Under the pieces are notes generated by a model, which saw nothing but the letters and a program-made list of their open reading frames with translations, was not told the DNA's origin and did not search any database. A DNA stretch of 64,000 nucleotides from Prescottella agglutinans (GTDB lineage Bacteria; Actinomycetota; Actinomycetes; Mycobacteriales; Mycobacteriaceae): contig NZ_RKLP01000004.1 in NCBI RefSeq assembly GCF_004011865.1, positions 310,001 through 374,000 on the forward strand, in the 5' to 3' direction. Below are positions 26,921 to 36,358 of this stretch, piece by piece. How positions within the stretch are numbered: position 1 is the stretch's first letter; each line of letters starts with the position of its first letter. The position numbers were made by a program, and so were the translations under genes.

Positions 26921-28207
26921 TCAGCGGGTGCAGGTCGACGGCGCGGGCGCGCCCGCCAGCCGGTCGGTCATCCAGTCGAGCGCCCGGAGCATCCCGGTGG
27001 CCATCGGCAGGCCGTGTCCGACGACGAATCCCGGTGCGATCGGCGGGATCTCCTCGGTGCTGAAGTCGACCGTCGCACCGAGCGCACACCAGTCCGCGGC
27101 GAGCCGCTCGGCCTGGGCGTGCGGAATCAGGTCGTCGTTGCGTCCCTGCACGATCAACACCGGACTGCGGGGCGCGGACCGCCCGATGCGCTGCTCGTCG
27201 ACCACCGCGCGCACCGCGGGCAGGGCGTCGATGAGTTCCGCGACGGACCGACCGTCGCGTGTCCACTCCGACGTCCGGTGCAGGCCGTAGCGGGCGAGCG
27301 TCTCCGGCACACACTGATTCGCGATGTCGTCGAGCACCCGACGTCCGACCGGGCTGAGCGCGCCGTCGATCTCCGCCCGGGTCTCCGGGTAGCCGGCGTA
27401 GATGCTGTTGACCGCGTAGCCGAGCAGTCCGGTCGCCAGGCCCCCGTCGATCGCCGCGGCGACGGCCCGCAGGTCCGCCGGCGGCCCACCCGCGAAGGTT
27501 CCGCGGACGTTCAGGTCCGGTGCGTACGACGCCTGCATCTCGGCCGCGGCGGCCACCGCGCCGCCGCCCTGCGAGTAGCCCCACAGTCCGATCGGGTTGT
27601 CGTCACCGATCCGGATGCCCGGCAACGCCTTCACCGCGCGGGCCGCGTCCAGCACGGCGTGCGCCTGCGCCCGGCGGTCGGTGTAGCTGTGCACACCGTC
27701 GGTGCCCAGGCCCTCGTAGTCGGTGACGACGACGTCCATTCCGCGCTCGAGCAACGCATACGCCTGCGTGACCTCGTACTCGACCGCAAAGTCGAGCGGC
27801 GGACTGTAGTGGACGATGTCGGTGAACAACTTCGACGGCGCGCACTGGTCTCCCTGCCCCTGGGTGCCGGGCGCGAGGACCACGAGCGGACGGGGGCCGT
27901 CGCCCGTCCACGGCATGCTCGCGTCGAAGTAGGTGGCCGTCGTGGCGACCGGGGATCCGTGAGCGTCCGTGCTGTGGTACATGATCCGCTTCGCGCCCGA
28001 CGGCCACGGGCCGGCCTGGTTCCGGACGGACAGCGTGGGGGCGAAGGGCTCGGCCTTCAGCACGTCGCCGGGCCCGCCGGCCGGCAGCGGCGCCGGGGCC
28101 TGGTAGAAGTCCGCCGGCGTTGCCGACGCGGTCCCCACCGTCGCGGCGGCCAGGCAGGCGCCCAACACCGCCGCCGCCCGACGAGTCCATCGCGAGATCG
28201 TCGCCAT
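26921..28207 (-). CDS. Secreted lipase (LIP/PF03583 family)
   Basis: Exported triacylglycerol-lipase-type alpha/beta hydrolase of 428 residues. A Sec signal peptide is clear: RWTRRAAAVLGACLAAATVGTASATPADF. The catalytic Ser lies in GLWGYSQGGGAVAAAAEM (GxSxG), the Asp is probably in LIVQGRNDDLIPHAQ, and the His in FVVGHGLPMATG. ATG at 28207 is chosen because it places the signal peptide at the N-terminus. The stop is two bases from the convergent CitE-like gene. It may scavenge host or environmental lipids. Confidence 0.88.
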   Translation of the reverse strand: MATISRWTRRAAAVLGACLAAATVGTASATPADFYQAPAPLPAGGPGDVLKAEPFAPTLSVRNQAGPWPSGAKRIMYHSTDAHGSPVATTATYFDASMPWTGDGPRPLVVLAPGTQGQGDQCAPSKLFTDIVHYSPPLDFAVEYEVTQAYALLERGMDVVVTDYEGLGTDGVHSYTDRRAQAHAVLDAARAVKALPGIRIGDDNPIGLWGYSQGGGAVAAAAEMQASYAPDLNVRGTFAGGPPADLRAVAAAIDGGLATGLLGYAVNSIYAGYPETRAEIDGALSPVGRRVLDDIANQCVPETLARYGLHRTSEWTRDGRSVAELIDALPAVRAVVDEQRIGRSAPRSPVLIVQGRNDDLIPHAQAERLAADWCALGATVDFSTEEIPPIAPGFVVGHGLPMATGMLRALDWMTDRLAGAPAPSTCTR

Positions 28208-28266
28208 GTGACACACACCACACGATGGCAACGGTCGTTGTCAATACTCCGGGTACCACAAACCGA

Positions 28267-29001
28267 TCAGAGGATGAGACCGGTGGGCGCGGACCGCGTG
28301 TGGATCCGGTAGCCCACTTCCAGTCCCAGGCCCGGGGTCTCGGCGAACGCGCGGGCAGCGGTCCGCTCGGTGAACTCGATGCCGAGCACCGCCCGCAGTG
28401 CCTCCCGGTCCGCGAACTCCCAGCGGGTGCGGACCCGGCGCATCGCGAACCCCTGCGCCGCGAAGAACGCCTCCACCTCGACCGGGTCGTACCTCGGCAG
28501 GTCGGCACGCATCCACTGCCCGTACGGCGCGACGGTCGCGTCGAGGTCGACGACGGCGAGCACTCCCCCGGGTCGGAGCACCCGCATCGCCTCGAGAATG
28601 CCCGGCCCGCACCCCGGCCCGAAGAAGTACGCGGTGCGCGCGTGCACGACGTCGACGGTGTCGTCCGGGAGAGGGATCGACTCGGCCGCGCCTTCCAGCA
28701 CGGTGACGGACGCCTGTCCGGCGACGCGTTCGCGGGCGGTGGCGACGAGCGGCGGGTGCGGTTCGACCCCGACGACCGACCGCGCGGACTCGGCGAAGAC
28801 CGGCAGATGGAATCCCGCCCCGCACCCGACGTCCAGCACGTCGCGACCGCGCCAGTCCGCTATTTCCGCGAGGGCGCCGAACACGACACCGTCGACGTCC
28901 TGCGCGCGGTTCTCCACCTCATAGATGTGCGGCCAGTGCCAGATGTTCGGGCTCGGGATGGGACCCCGAGCCCGACCACGGCCGGAACGAAAGAGGCTCA
29001 C
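28267..29001 (-). CDS. Class I SAM-dependent methyltransferase
   Basis: Methyltransferase of 244 residues. A Rossmann SAM site is visible: VLDVGCGAGFHLPVFA (motif I, about residues 56-71), followed by VVGVEPHPPLV (acidic strand-2 end) and VLRPGGVLAVVDLD (post-motif). The N-terminal SGRGRARGPIPSPNIWHWPHIYEVENRAQD is conserved beside cdsA in actinobacteria. The GTG at 29001 overlaps the cdsA stop (GTGA), so it is translationally coupled to cdsA. The substrate is unknown, possibly a lipid. Confidence 0.85.
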   Translation of the reverse strand: MSLFRSGRGRARGPIPSPNIWHWPHIYEVENRAQDVDGVVFGALAEIADWRGRDVLDVGCGAGFHLPVFAESARSVVGVEPHPPLVATARERVAGQASVTVLEGAAESIPLPDDTVDVVHARTAYFFGPGCGPGILEAMRVLRPGGVLAVVDLDATVAPYGQWMRADLPRYDPVEVEAFFAAQGFAMRRVRTRWEFADREALRAVLGIEFTERTAARAFAETPGLGLEVGYRIHTRSAPTGLIL

Positions 29002-29858
29002 ACCAGAACGGTGAGCACGAGCCAGGTGACGAATGCCGACGGCAGCAGCGAATCGAGTCGATCCATGATGCCGCCGTGGCCGGGCAGCAGCGTGCCCATG
29101 TCCTTGATGCCCAGTTCACGCTTGACCTGGGACTCGATCAGATCGCCGAGGGTCGCGGTGAACACCAGCGCCACACCGAGCAGTGCGCCGATGAACGGGT
29201 TCGCATCCAGGATGAACGTGACGGAAAGGACACCACCGATGACGCAGAACACAAGCGAACCGGCGAAGCCCTCCCAGGACTTCTTGGGGCTGATCGCCGG
29301 GACCATCGGGTGCTTGCCGAAGAAGACTCCGGCCACGTAGCCACCGACGTCCGAGCACACGACGACGATCAGCAGGCAGAACACCCGGCCGGCGCCGTCG
29401 TCCTGCAGCACCATCAACGTCGCGAACGACGCGAAGAGCGGGATCCAGGCCGCCACGAACACCGCGATCGCGGTGTCGCGGAGGAAGTTGCGTGGGGTGG
29501 CCTTGAGCCCGTGATCGAACAGGCGCCACACCATCGTCACCAGCGCGGTTCCCGCGAACACCCCCAACGCGCCCGGCGGGCCGTACGGCCAGCTGAGCCA
29601 GATGACGGCCTGTCCGCCCAGCAGCAGCGGGATCAGCGGGACGCTGATGTCCGCCTCGCGCAGGCGCTTGGTGACCTCCCACGTCGCGATCGCCATCGCG
29701 ACGGCGATCACCCCGATCAACACCAGGGGGGCGAAGAGCAGGATCAAGATCAACCCCACGCCGAGGCCGCCACCGACGGCGATCGCGGCGGGCAGGTTGC
29801 GTCCAGCTTTGGAGGCCGGCGTGGCGGTCGCCGCGGAGGCGCCGTCAGCTTTCCCCAC
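28998..29858 (-). CDS. cdsA: Phosphatidate cytidylyltransferase (CDP-diacylglycerol synthase)
   Basis: Integral membrane enzyme of 286 residues that makes CDP-diacylglycerol, the precursor of phosphatidylinositol, phosphatidylglycerol and cardiolipin. About eight hydrophobic segments are seen, and the signature SPKKSWEGFAGS ... LGDLIESQVKRELGIKDMGTLLPGHGGIMDRLDSLL is near the C-terminus. GTG start at 29858 with GGAGG upstream. Lies two bases downstream of frr and continues into the methyltransferase gene. Confidence 0.95.
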   Translation of the reverse strand: MGKADGASAATATPASKAGRNLPAAIAVGGGLGVGLILILLFAPLVLIGVIAVAMAIATWEVTKRLREADISVPLIPLLLGGQAVIWLSWPYGPPGALGVFAGTALVTMVWRLFDHGLKATPRNFLRDTAIAVFVAAWIPLFASFATLMVLQDDGAGRVFCLLIVVVCSDVGGYVAGVFFGKHPMVPAISPKKSWEGFAGSLVFCVIGGVLSVTFILDANPFIGALLGVALVFTATLGDLIESQVKRELGIKDMGTLLPGHGGIMDRLDSLLPSAFVTWLVLTVLV

Positions 29859-29860
29859 CC

Positions 29861-30418
29861 CTAAACCTCCATCAATTCGGCTTCCTTGTGCTTCACCAGG
29901 TCGTCGATCTGGCTGACGTAGCGCGCGGTGGTCTTGTCGAGTTCCTTCTCGGCGCGCGAGACCTCGTCCTCGCCGGCCTCCCCGTCCTTCTGGATCCGGG
30001 ACAGCTCGTCCATCGTCTTGCGGCGCACGTTGCGGATCGCGACCTTGGCGTCCTCGCCCTTGCCCTTGGCCTGCTTGACGAACTCGCGGCGACGCTCCTC
30101 GGTGAGCTGCGGCACCGAGATCCGGATCAGCGAGCCGTCGTTGGTGGGGTTGACGCCCAGATCGGAGTTGCGGATCGCGTTCTCGATCGGACCGAGCTGC
30201 GACGCCTCGTACGGCTTGACGACGACGAGCCGCGCCTCGGGCACGTTGATGCTCGCCAGCTGGGTGATCGGCGTCATCGCACCGTAGTACTCGACGACGA
30301 TCCGGTTGAACATGCCCGGGTTCGCGCGACCGGTGCGGATGGAGCTGAGGTCGTCCTTCGCAACCGTGATGGCCTTCTCCATCTTCTCCTCGGCCTCGAA
30401 GAGAGCTTCATCAATCAC
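29861..30418 (-). CDS. frr: Ribosome recycling factor
   Basis: Factor of 185 residues that splits the post-termination ribosome together with EF-G. The tRNA-like three-helix architecture is recognisable: [86 protein letters not shown] at 30418 with GGAGGAGAACAGCC upstream. It is part of pyrH-frr-cdsA, the usual order. Confidence 0.97.
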   Translation of the reverse strand: MIDEALFEAEEKMEKAITVAKDDLSSIRTGRANPGMFNRIVVEYYGAMTPITQLASINVPEARLVVVKPYEASQLGPIENAIRNSDLGVNPTNDGSLIRISVPQLTEERRREFVKQAKGKGEDAKVAIRNVRRKTMDELSRIQKDGEAGEDEVSRAEKELDKTTARYVSQIDDLVKHKEAELMEV

Positions 30419-30497
30419 GGCTGTTCTCCTCCAACTCGTTGTCCATCTCGACTGTCACGGTCGTATCCGTACCGAATCATGATCGCGCTGATCGCCA

Positions 30498-31226
30498 TCA
30501 TGACTTGACCAATGTTCCGATCTTCTCACCGGACACCGCCCGAGCGATGTTGCCCTGCGTCAGCAGATTGAAGACCAGCATCGGCATCTGGTTGTCCATG
30601 CACAGGCTGAAGGCGGTCGCGTCGGCGACCTTGAGACCCTTCTCGATCACCTCGCGGTGCGTGATCTCGGTGAACATCGTGGCGTCCGGGTCGACCCGCG
30701 GATCCGCGGAGTAGACGCCGTCGACGGCCTTCGCCATCAGGACCACCTCGGCCCCGATCTCGAGCGCACGCTGCGCCGCGGTGGTGTCGGTCGAGAAGTA
30801 CGGCATACCCATGCCGGCACCGAAGATGACCACGCGCCCCTTCTCCAGGTGACGACGTGCACGCAGCGGGAGGTACGGCTCGGCGACCTGCCCCATGGTG
30901 ATGGCGGTCTGCACCCGGGTGTCGACGCCCTGCTTCTCCAGGAAGTCCTGCAGCGCAAGGGAATTCATGACAGTTCCGAGCATGCCCATGTAGTCGGAGC
31001 GGGCGCGTTCGAGACCACGCTGCTGCAGTTCGGCACCTCGGAAGAAGTTGCCGCCGCCGATCACCACGGCGACCTGCACACCGGAGCGGACCACCTCGGC
31101 GATCTGCTCCGCGACCGTCGTCACGACGTCCGGATCGAGCCCGACCTTTCCGCCACCGAACATTTCACCGCCGAGCTTGAGGAGCACACGTCGGAATCCT
31201 GGACGTTCGTCGGCCGGTGCGGTCAT
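30498..31226 (-). CDS. pyrH: UMP kinase
   Basis: Bacterial-type uridylate kinase of 242 residues of the amino-acid kinase fold. N-terminal [13 protein letters not shown], the GGGNFFRG phosphate-binding loop, and [21 protein letters not shown] are all typical; [17 protein letters not shown] ends the core. Essential for pyrimidine nucleotide supply and usually regulated by GTP and UTP. ATG at 31226. Followed by frr after 79 bases. Confidence 0.97.
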   Translation of the reverse strand: MTAPADERPGFRRVLLKLGGEMFGGGKVGLDPDVVTTVAEQIAEVVRSGVQVAVVIGGGNFFRGAELQQRGLERARSDYMGMLGTVMNSLALQDFLEKQGVDTRVQTAITMGQVAEPYLPLRARRHLEKGRVVIFGAGMGMPYFSTDTTAAQRALEIGAEVVLMAKAVDGVYSADPRVDPDATMFTEITHREVIEKGLKVADATAFSLCMDNQMPMLVFNLLTQGNIARAVSGEKIGTLVKS

Positions 31227-31434
31227 AACTCTCCCTCGGTTCTGCAGATAGTGCGGTTCTAGAAGTACTACGGTTCATCGGCGAGCGAGGCCACGGCCGA
31301 GCCGGACCGGGGAACCAGGCCCTCCGGCGAATCCACCGGAGCAGGCCCTAATCATCCTGCCTCATTCCCCGGCGGTTGACCCAGTTGACCCCACCCACCG
31401 CACAGATCGGCCCCGCACGGAACGGATGGGCGGA

Positions 31435-31461
31435 TCGTCGGTTCGAAGAACGAACCGACGA
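31435..31461 (-). terminator. Probable terminator downstream of tsf
   Basis: Perfect 11-bp stem TCGTCGGTTCG (31435-31445) / CGAACCGACGA (31451-31461), 5-base loop, 42 bases after the tsf stop on the minus strand. There is no strong T-run, as usual in high-GC actinomycetes. It separates rpsB-tsf from pyrH. Confidence 0.7.
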
Positions 31462-31502
31462 CTGCACCACCCGGCCGGCGGGGCCGATGTGTGAGAGTGC
31501 GA

Positions 31503-32327
31503 CTAGCTGGCGCCGACCTCGAACCGCGCGAAGCGGGTGATCGTGGCGCCGGCCTCGTCCAGGAGAGCCTTGACGGTCTTCTTGGAGTCGGTGACCGAGG
31601 ACTGCTCGGTCAGAACGACGTCCTTGTAGTAGCCGTTGACGCGACCCTCGACGATCTTCGGGAGCGCAGCCTCGGGCTTGCCCTCCTCCTTGGCCGTCTG
31701 CTCGGCAATGCGACGCTCGCCCTCGACGATGTCCGCGGGGACCTCGTCACGGGTGACGTACTTGGCCTTGAGCGCAGCAACCTGCATCGCAGCACCGCGA
31801 GCGGCCTCGGCAGCAGCCTCGCCCTCACCGGTGTACTCGACGAGCACGCCGACGCCCGGGGGCAGGTCCGACGCACGCTTGTGCAGGTAGGTCGCGACCG
31901 CGCCGTCGAACGCGACGTAGCGGCGCAGCTCGAGCTTCTCGCCGATCTTGGCCGAGAGCTCCTGGACCAGGGTCTCGACGGTCTTGCCGTCGACGTCGAC
32001 AGCCTTCAGAGCCTCGAGGTCGGCCGGCTTGGAAGCGGCAGCAGCGGCAACGACCTTGTCGGCCAGCTCCTGGAACTCCGCGTTCTTCGCGACGAAGTCG
32101 GTCTCGGCGTTGATCTCGATCATGACGCCGTCCTTGGCGGCGACCAGGCCCTCGGCCGTGGTGCGCTCGGCGCGCTTGCCCACGTCCTTGGCGCCCTTGA
32201 TGCGGAGCAGCTCGACGGCCTTGTCGAAGTCGCCGTCGGTCTCCGCAAGCGCGTTCTTGCAGTCCATCATTCCGGAGCCGGTGAGCTCACGGAGCCGCTT
32301 GACGTCGGCGGCGGTGTAGTTCGCCAT
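31503..32327 (-). CDS. tsf: Elongation factor Ts
   Basis: Nucleotide-exchange factor of 274 residues for EF-Tu. The N-terminal UBA-like domain [37 protein letters not shown] is followed by the TDFVAKN motif that contacts EF-Tu. The remaining core subdomains (about 60-274) are of normal length. ATG at 32327 with GGAGGATCGCCCCC upstream. Co-oriented with rpsB, 113 bases downstream, with a hairpin between them. Confidence 0.97.
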   Translation of the reverse strand: MANYTAADVKRLRELTGSGMMDCKNALAETDGDFDKAVELLRIKGAKDVGKRAERTTAEGLVAAKDGVMIEINAETDFVAKNAEFQELADKVVAAAAASKPADLEALKAVDVDGKTVETLVQELSAKIGEKLELRRYVAFDGAVATYLHKRASDLPPGVGVLVEYTGEGEAAAEAARGAAMQVAALKAKYVTRDEVPADIVEGERRIAEQTAKEEGKPEAALPKIVEGRVNGYYKDVVLTEQSSVTDSKKTVKALLDEAGATITRFARFEVGAS

Positions 32328-32407
32328 GGGGGCGATCCTCCTCGGATGAGTTTCGGATGCCAGGCTCTGCGGTTCGCGCCGAAACCTGGCGAAGCAGGTG
32401 AGCGAAA

Positions 32408-32434
32408 CGGCCCCGACCGAGGTGGTCGGGGCCG
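32408..32434 (-). terminator. Terminator/attenuator hairpin between rpsB and tsf
   Basis: Perfect 11-bp GC-rich stem CGGCCCCGACC (32408-32418) / GGTCGGGGCCG (32424-32434), loop GAGGT, beginning six bases after the rpsB stop on the minus strand. Probably reduces read-through from rpsB into tsf or protects the rpsB 3' end. Confidence 0.75.
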
Positions 32435-32440
32435 AATCGA

Positions 32441-33262
32441 CTAGGACTGCTGAGCGTCCGCGGCGGGAGCCTCGGCCTCGGCGGCCGGGGCAGCCTGCGA
32501 GAGGAGCTCCTGCTCCCACTCGGCGAGCGGCTCGCCCGTGCCGGCCTCCGGCTTGGCGTCCTTGTCGCTGACACCGGCGCGAGCCTGCAGGCCCTCGGCG
32601 ACTGCGGAGGCGACGACCTTGGTGAGCAGGGCAGCGCTACGGATCGCATCGTCGTTGCCCGGGATCGGGTAGTCGACGACGTCGGGGTCGCAGTTGGTAT
32701 CCAGGATCGCGATGACCGGGATGTTCAGCTTGCGCGCCTCGCCGACGGCGATGTGCTCCTTGTTGGTGTCGACGACCCAGATGGCCGACGGAACCTTGGC
32801 CATGTCGCGGATGCCGCCGAGGGTGCGGTCGAGCTTGGTCATCTCACGCGTGAGCATGAGGATTTCCTTCTTGGTGCGACCCTCGAAGCCACCGGTCTGC
32901 TCCATCGACTCGAGCTCCTTCAGGCGCTGCAGGCGCTTGTGGACGGTCGAGAAGTTGGTGAGCATGCCGCCGAGCCAACGCTGGTTGACGTAGGGCATTC
33001 CGACGCGAGTGGCCTCACCCGCGATGGACTCCTGCGCCTGCTTCTTGGTACCGACGAACAGGATGGTGCCGCCGTGCGCGACGGTCTCCTTGACAAACTC
33101 GTACGCCTTGTCGATGTACGTCAGCGTCTGCTGCAGGTCGATGATGTAGATGCCGTTGCGGTCGGTGAAGATGAAACGCTTCATCTTCGGGTTCCAACGG
33201 CGGGTCTGGTGCCCGAAGTGTGCGCCGCTGTCGAGCAGCTGCCGCATGGTCACAACAGCCAT
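32441..33262 (-). CDS. rpsB: 30S ribosomal protein S2
   Basis: Ribosomal protein of 273 residues. N-terminal [39 protein letters not shown] and [31 protein letters not shown] are diagnostic. The C-terminus has an acidic, Ala/Glu-rich tail ([18 protein letters not shown]) typical of actinobacterial S2. ATG at 33262 (MAVVTMRQ) is the family start although the frame stays open far upstream. It begins the rpsB-tsf unit; a structured leader of about 155 bases precedes it. Confidence 0.98.
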   Translation of the reverse strand: MAVVTMRQLLDSGAHFGHQTRRWNPKMKRFIFTDRNGIYIIDLQQTLTYIDKAYEFVKETVAHGGTILFVGTKKQAQESIAGEATRVGMPYVNQRWLGGMLTNFSTVHKRLQRLKELESMEQTGGFEGRTKKEILMLTREMTKLDRTLGGIRDMAKVPSAIWVVDTNKEHIAVGEARKLNIPVIAILDTNCDPDVVDYPIPGNDDAIRSAALLTKVVASAVAEGLQARAGVSDKDAKPEAGTGEPLAEWEQELLSQAAPAAEAEAPAADAQQS

Positions 33263-33430
33263 GGCTGTGTACCTCGTCTTTCGTGTGCCGGTTGTCGCAG
33301 GGATCGGTGACCCCTGCCCTGGCGCCCGCTCGGTGTCGGACCTGCACGAATGCAGGACCAGCCGACCACCGATTTCATCCGCGGACGCGCGAAGTCGGTC
33401 TGTGCGTGCACAGACCGCCTGACAAGTGTA
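33263..33430 (-). promoter_or_regulatory. Predicted rpsB promoter -10 box and structured 5' leader
   Basis: On the minus strand TACACT (33430-33425) looks like a -10 box, giving a start near 33418. At that point begins a perfect hairpin, CGGTCTGTGC-GT/AC-GCACAGACCG (33396-33417). A second hairpin inside the leader has a 6-bp stem CCTGCA/TGCAGG closed, in the RNA, by a UUCG tetraloop (33341-33356), with an outer GTCGG/CCGAC pairing. This could be an S2 autoregulatory site or a 5' stabiliser. No -35 match is convincing. Confidence 0.45.
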
Positions 33431-33592
33431 CGGCCTCGGTGCGCGCACTCCTAACTCGCGGTCTGTTGCCCCGGAAGGCACAGGTGAGCGGGTCCCGCAA
33501 CGGGAATCGGCAATCTGTGGACACCCCGTTCCATCGTCCACAGGTCGCGCGAACGCGCCCCGCCGACCGTCGCGGCGGGACAGGGTCGGGGC

Positions 33593-34165
33593 ATGAGATT
33601 CGACGCCCGGGCGGCCCTGCGGGTCGGCGCAGCGATCGCGGTGGCGGCCGCGTGCGTCGGTGCGGCACCGGCCGCCGCCGCACCGCACGCCTCGCCTCCC
33701 GCCCCGGCCGCCGCGCCGGCCGCCGACGACGCCCGCCCGTCGTTCGGCTGGCCGCTGCATCCGCGGCCCCGTGTCGTGCGGGCGTTCGAGAAGCCCGCGC
33801 AGAACTGGCTGCCCGGACACCGCGGGGTCGACCTCGCGGCCGCCCCGGGCCAGAGCGTGCTCGCCGCGGGCGCCGGCACCGTGGTGTTCGCCGGGACCGT
33901 CGCCGGGAAACCCGTCGTCTCGGTCGACCATCCGGGCGGGCTGCGCACGACGTACGAACCCGTTCGCGCGGCGGTGACCGCGGGGCGACGGGTCGATCGC
34001 GGCACGGTCCTCGGCACAGTCGTTGCCGGTCATCCCGAGTGCGCGGCGGCCGCGTGCCTGCACTGGGGCCTGCGGCGGGACCGGGAGTACCTCGATCCCC
34101 TGCCGCTGATCCGCGCTGTTCCGATCCGGCTATTACCGACCGGTGCCGGTCACGCGCGCGGATGA
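33593..34165 (+). CDS. Secreted M23 family metallopeptidase
   Basis: Exported zinc peptidase of 190 residues related to lysostaphin-type endopeptidases that cut peptidoglycan cross-bridges. A Sec signal peptide ([25 protein letters not shown]) is followed by an Ala/Pro-rich linker and the M23 domain (about 50-180). Zinc ligands are visible as HRGVDLAA (H..xD) and the C-terminal HWGLR. It corresponds to Rv2891 beside rpsB in M. tuberculosis. The 3' end overlaps the convergent xerC end by 16 bases. Confidence 0.88.
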   Translation: MRFDARAALRVGAAIAVAAACVGAAPAAAAPHASPPAPAAAPAADDARPSFGWPLHPRPRVVRAFEKPAQNWLPGHRGVDLAAAPGQSVLAAGAGTVVFAGTVAGKPVVSVDHPGGLRTTYEPVRAAVTAGRRVDRGTVLGTVVAGHPECAAAACLHWGLRRDREYLDPLPLIRAVPIRLLPTGAGHARG

Positions 34166-35097
34166 GCCTGGTCGTGCACGGCGCGCAACCGCGCCACCGA
34201 CACGTGCGTGTACAGCTGTGTCGTGGCGAGGCTCGAGTGTCCGAGCACCTCCTGCACCACGCGCAGGTCGGCGCCGCCCTCGAGTAGGTGTGTCGCGGCC
34301 GAATGCCGCAGACCGTGGGGCGCGAGGTCGGGTGCGCCCGGCACGGCCTGCACGACGTCGTGCACGACGCTGCGAGCCTGGCGCTGATCGAGTCGGCCGC
34401 CGCGGCGGCCGAGCAGCAACGCGTCGCCGGACCGGGTGTTCGCGAGTTCGGGGCGCCCGGCCCGCAGCCACGCGGCGATCGCGTCCTCGGCGGGCCGACC
34501 GAACGGGACGACGCGCTCCTTGTTTCCCTTGCCGAGCACCCGGACCACGCGCCGCTCGTTGTCGATGTCGGCGACGTCGAGGCCGCACAGTTCCCCGACC
34601 CGGATGCCCGTCGAGTACAGCAGTTCCACGATCAACCGGTCCCGCAGGGCGATGGGATCCTCCTGGGCAGCACCCGATTCGGCTGCGGCCATCGCCTCGG
34701 CCGCATGATCCTGACGCAGGACCGGGGGCAGCGTGCGGTGCGATTTGGGCGCCGCCAGACGCACACCGGGATCGAGTTCCATACGCCCGGTCCGCTGCGC
34801 CCACGCGGTGAACCCCTTGGCCGACGACGTCCGGCGGGCGAGCGTCGTGCGGGCCACACCGGCCGCGGCCTGGCCACCGAGCCAGCCGCGCAGCACGCGC
34901 AGGTCGAGCTGGGCGAGCTGGGCGAGGGTCACGTCGGGCCGGTCTCGGCAGAGGTATTCGAGCAGGCTCGTCACGTCCCCGAGATACGCCCGCACGGTGT
35001 GTTCCGACCGTCCCCGCTCGAGGCGCAGGTAGTCGGCGTAGTCGTCGAGATGTGTCCGCAGCACGGGCGGCAGCGCTCGGGTCGGGTCGACGTCCAT
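34150..35097 (-). CDS. xerC: Site-specific tyrosine recombinase XerC
   Basis: Chromosome-dimer-resolution recombinase of 315 residues. A SAM-like core-binding domain is at about 14-105, then the catalytic domain. Catalytic residues are complete: Arg166 (GIRVGEL), Lys190, His261-x-x-Arg264 ([10 protein letters not shown]), His287 (LGHSS) and Tyr296 (TQLYTHV). ATG at 35097 gives the standard length. Genomic position between rpsB and the siderophore-interacting gene matches chromosomal xerC in mycobacteria, so it is not a phage integrase. Confidence 0.96.
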   Translation of the reverse strand: MDVDPTRALPPVLRTHLDDYADYLRLERGRSEHTVRAYLGDVTSLLEYLCRDRPDVTLAQLAQLDLRVLRGWLGGQAAAGVARTTLARRTSSAKGFTAWAQRTGRMELDPGVRLAAPKSHRTLPPVLRQDHAAEAMAAAESGAAQEDPIALRDRLIVELLYSTGIRVGELCGLDVADIDNERRVVRVLGKGNKERVVPFGRPAEDAIAAWLRAGRPELANTRSGDALLLGRRGGRLDQRQARSVVHDVVQAVPGAPDLAPHGLRHSAATHLLEGGADLRVVQEVLGHSSLATTQLYTHVSVARLRAVHDQAHPRA

Positions 35098-35158
35098 GAC
35101 GACCACCGTCGCCGCGACCGCCCGATTTCGCAAGCGCCCTCGCCGATAGGGTTCTCCG

Positions 35159-36340
35159 GTGAAACGAGCGATTCCCGTCCCCATGCTGTGCGTCCTTGCT
35201 CTCCTCTCGGCGATCGCTCCGCTGGCCACCGACATGTACCTGCCGGGCCTGCCGACGATGGAGCAGAGCCTCGACACCTCCACCACGAGCGTGCAGCTGA
35301 CGCTGACGACGTTCATGGCCGGCCTCGGCATCGGCCAGCTCGTGATCGGACCGCTGTCCGACGGCCTGGGCCGCCGCCGATTGCTGATCGGCGGCACGGC
35401 CCTGTGCGCCCTGAGCGGCGTGCTGTGCGCGGTCGCCCCGAACATCGAAGTGCTCATCGCCGCGCGCCTGTTGCAGGGCTTCAGCGGCGGCGCCGGAATC
35501 GTGTTGGCGCGCGCGGTGATCGCGGACCGCGCGCGGGGCGACGCGGCGGCGCGACTGTTCAGCATCATGATGATCATCGGCGGCGTCGCCCCGGTGATCG
35601 CCCCGCTGATGGGCGGCGCGCTGCTCGGCCCGATCGGCTGGCGCGGCATCTTCTGGGTCCTCGCCGGTGCGGCAGTCGTGATGCTGATCGGCGTGCTGAC
35701 CCTGGTCCCCGAGACCCTGCCGGCCGAGCGCCGGCACGGCGGCGGCCTGACCGCGCTGGTCGGCAATCTCCGCTACGTCGTGACCAATCGGGTGTTCCTC
35801 GGCTACGCGCTCACCTTCGCGTTCGGTTTCGGCGCGCTGTTCTCGTACATCTCCGCGTCGCCGTTCGTCGCCGAGCACGTGCTGGGACTCTCGCCCGGTC
35901 AGTTCTCGATCGTGTTCGCCGTCAACTCGCTGGGCATCATGGCGGGCAGCATCGTCAACACCAAGCTGATCGGCACGTTCCAGGCCCGCCAGCTGCTCAC
36001 GTTCGGGGTGAGCCTGCTGGTGACGTCCGGGCTCCTGCTGACCCTGGCGACCACGATCGGCGGCAGCCACATCTGGCTGGTCCTTCCGCTCATGTTCGGG
36101 GTGGTCGCCAGCATCGGATTCATCATGGGCAATGCGACCGCACTCGCGCAGGGGCAGGTGACCGAGGCGGCGGGCACCGGTTCCGCGTTGATGGGCGCGT
36201 GCCAGTTCGGACTCGCGGCCGTCGTGTCGCCGCTGGTGGGGATCGCCGGACCCGCCACCGCGGTCCCGATGGCGATCGCGATCCTGGCCTCGGGACTGAT
36301 CGCGATGACGTCCCTGAAGGTCCTGGCCCGCACCGCCTAG
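35159..36340 (+). CDS. Bcr/CflA family multidrug efflux MFS transporter
   Basis: Twelve-helix drug:H+ antiporter of 393 residues. The N-terminal [14 protein letters not shown] (TM1 periplasmic end) and loop 2-3 motif A ([16 protein letters not shown]) are typical of the family, with [21 protein letters not shown] as motif B. GTG start at 35159. Divergent from xerC by 61 bases. Substrate range is unknown; family members export bicyclomycin, chloramphenicol or florfenicol. Confidence 0.9.
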   Translation: MKRAIPVPMLCVLALLSAIAPLATDMYLPGLPTMEQSLDTSTTSVQLTLTTFMAGLGIGQLVIGPLSDGLGRRRLLIGGTALCALSGVLCAVAPNIEVLIAARLLQGFSGGAGIVLARAVIADRARGDAAARLFSIMMIIGGVAPVIAPLMGGALLGPIGWRGIFWVLAGAAVVMLIGVLTLVPETLPAERRHGGGLTALVGNLRYVVTNRVFLGYALTFAFGFGALFSYISASPFVAEHVLGLSPGQFSIVFAVNSLGIMAGSIVNTKLIGTFQARQLLTFGVSLLVTSGLLLTLATTIGGSHIWLVLPLMFGVVASIGFIMGNATALAQGQVTEAAGTGSALMGACQFGLAAVVSPLVGIAGPATAVPMAIAILASGLIAMTSLKVLARTA

Positions 36341-36353
36341 GGCGCGGGCCAGG
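36322..36353 (+). terminator. Terminator overlapping the MFS gene stop
   Basis: 10-bp stem CCTGGCCCGC (36322-36331) / GCGGGCCAGG (36344-36353) with the TAG stop in the loop. It lies between the convergent MFS and siderophore-interacting genes. Confidence 0.6.
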
Positions 36354-36358
36354 GGCGT

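Noticed and set aside
33263-33592. ydaO-type c-di-AMP riboswitch before the secreted M23 peptidase
   Set aside because: Actinobacterial peptidoglycan hydrolases often carry this switch, but the conserved core could not be found in the upstream region.
33263-34063. rpsB frame open well upstream of the S2 start
   Set aside because: The upstream translation has no S2 homology and runs through the promoter and the M23 gene; the family start at 33262 is clear.
34150-35097. Tyrosine recombinase as a sign of a prophage or integrative element
   Set aside because: Length, neighbours and motifs fit chromosomal XerC; no phage genes or att-like repeats are near.
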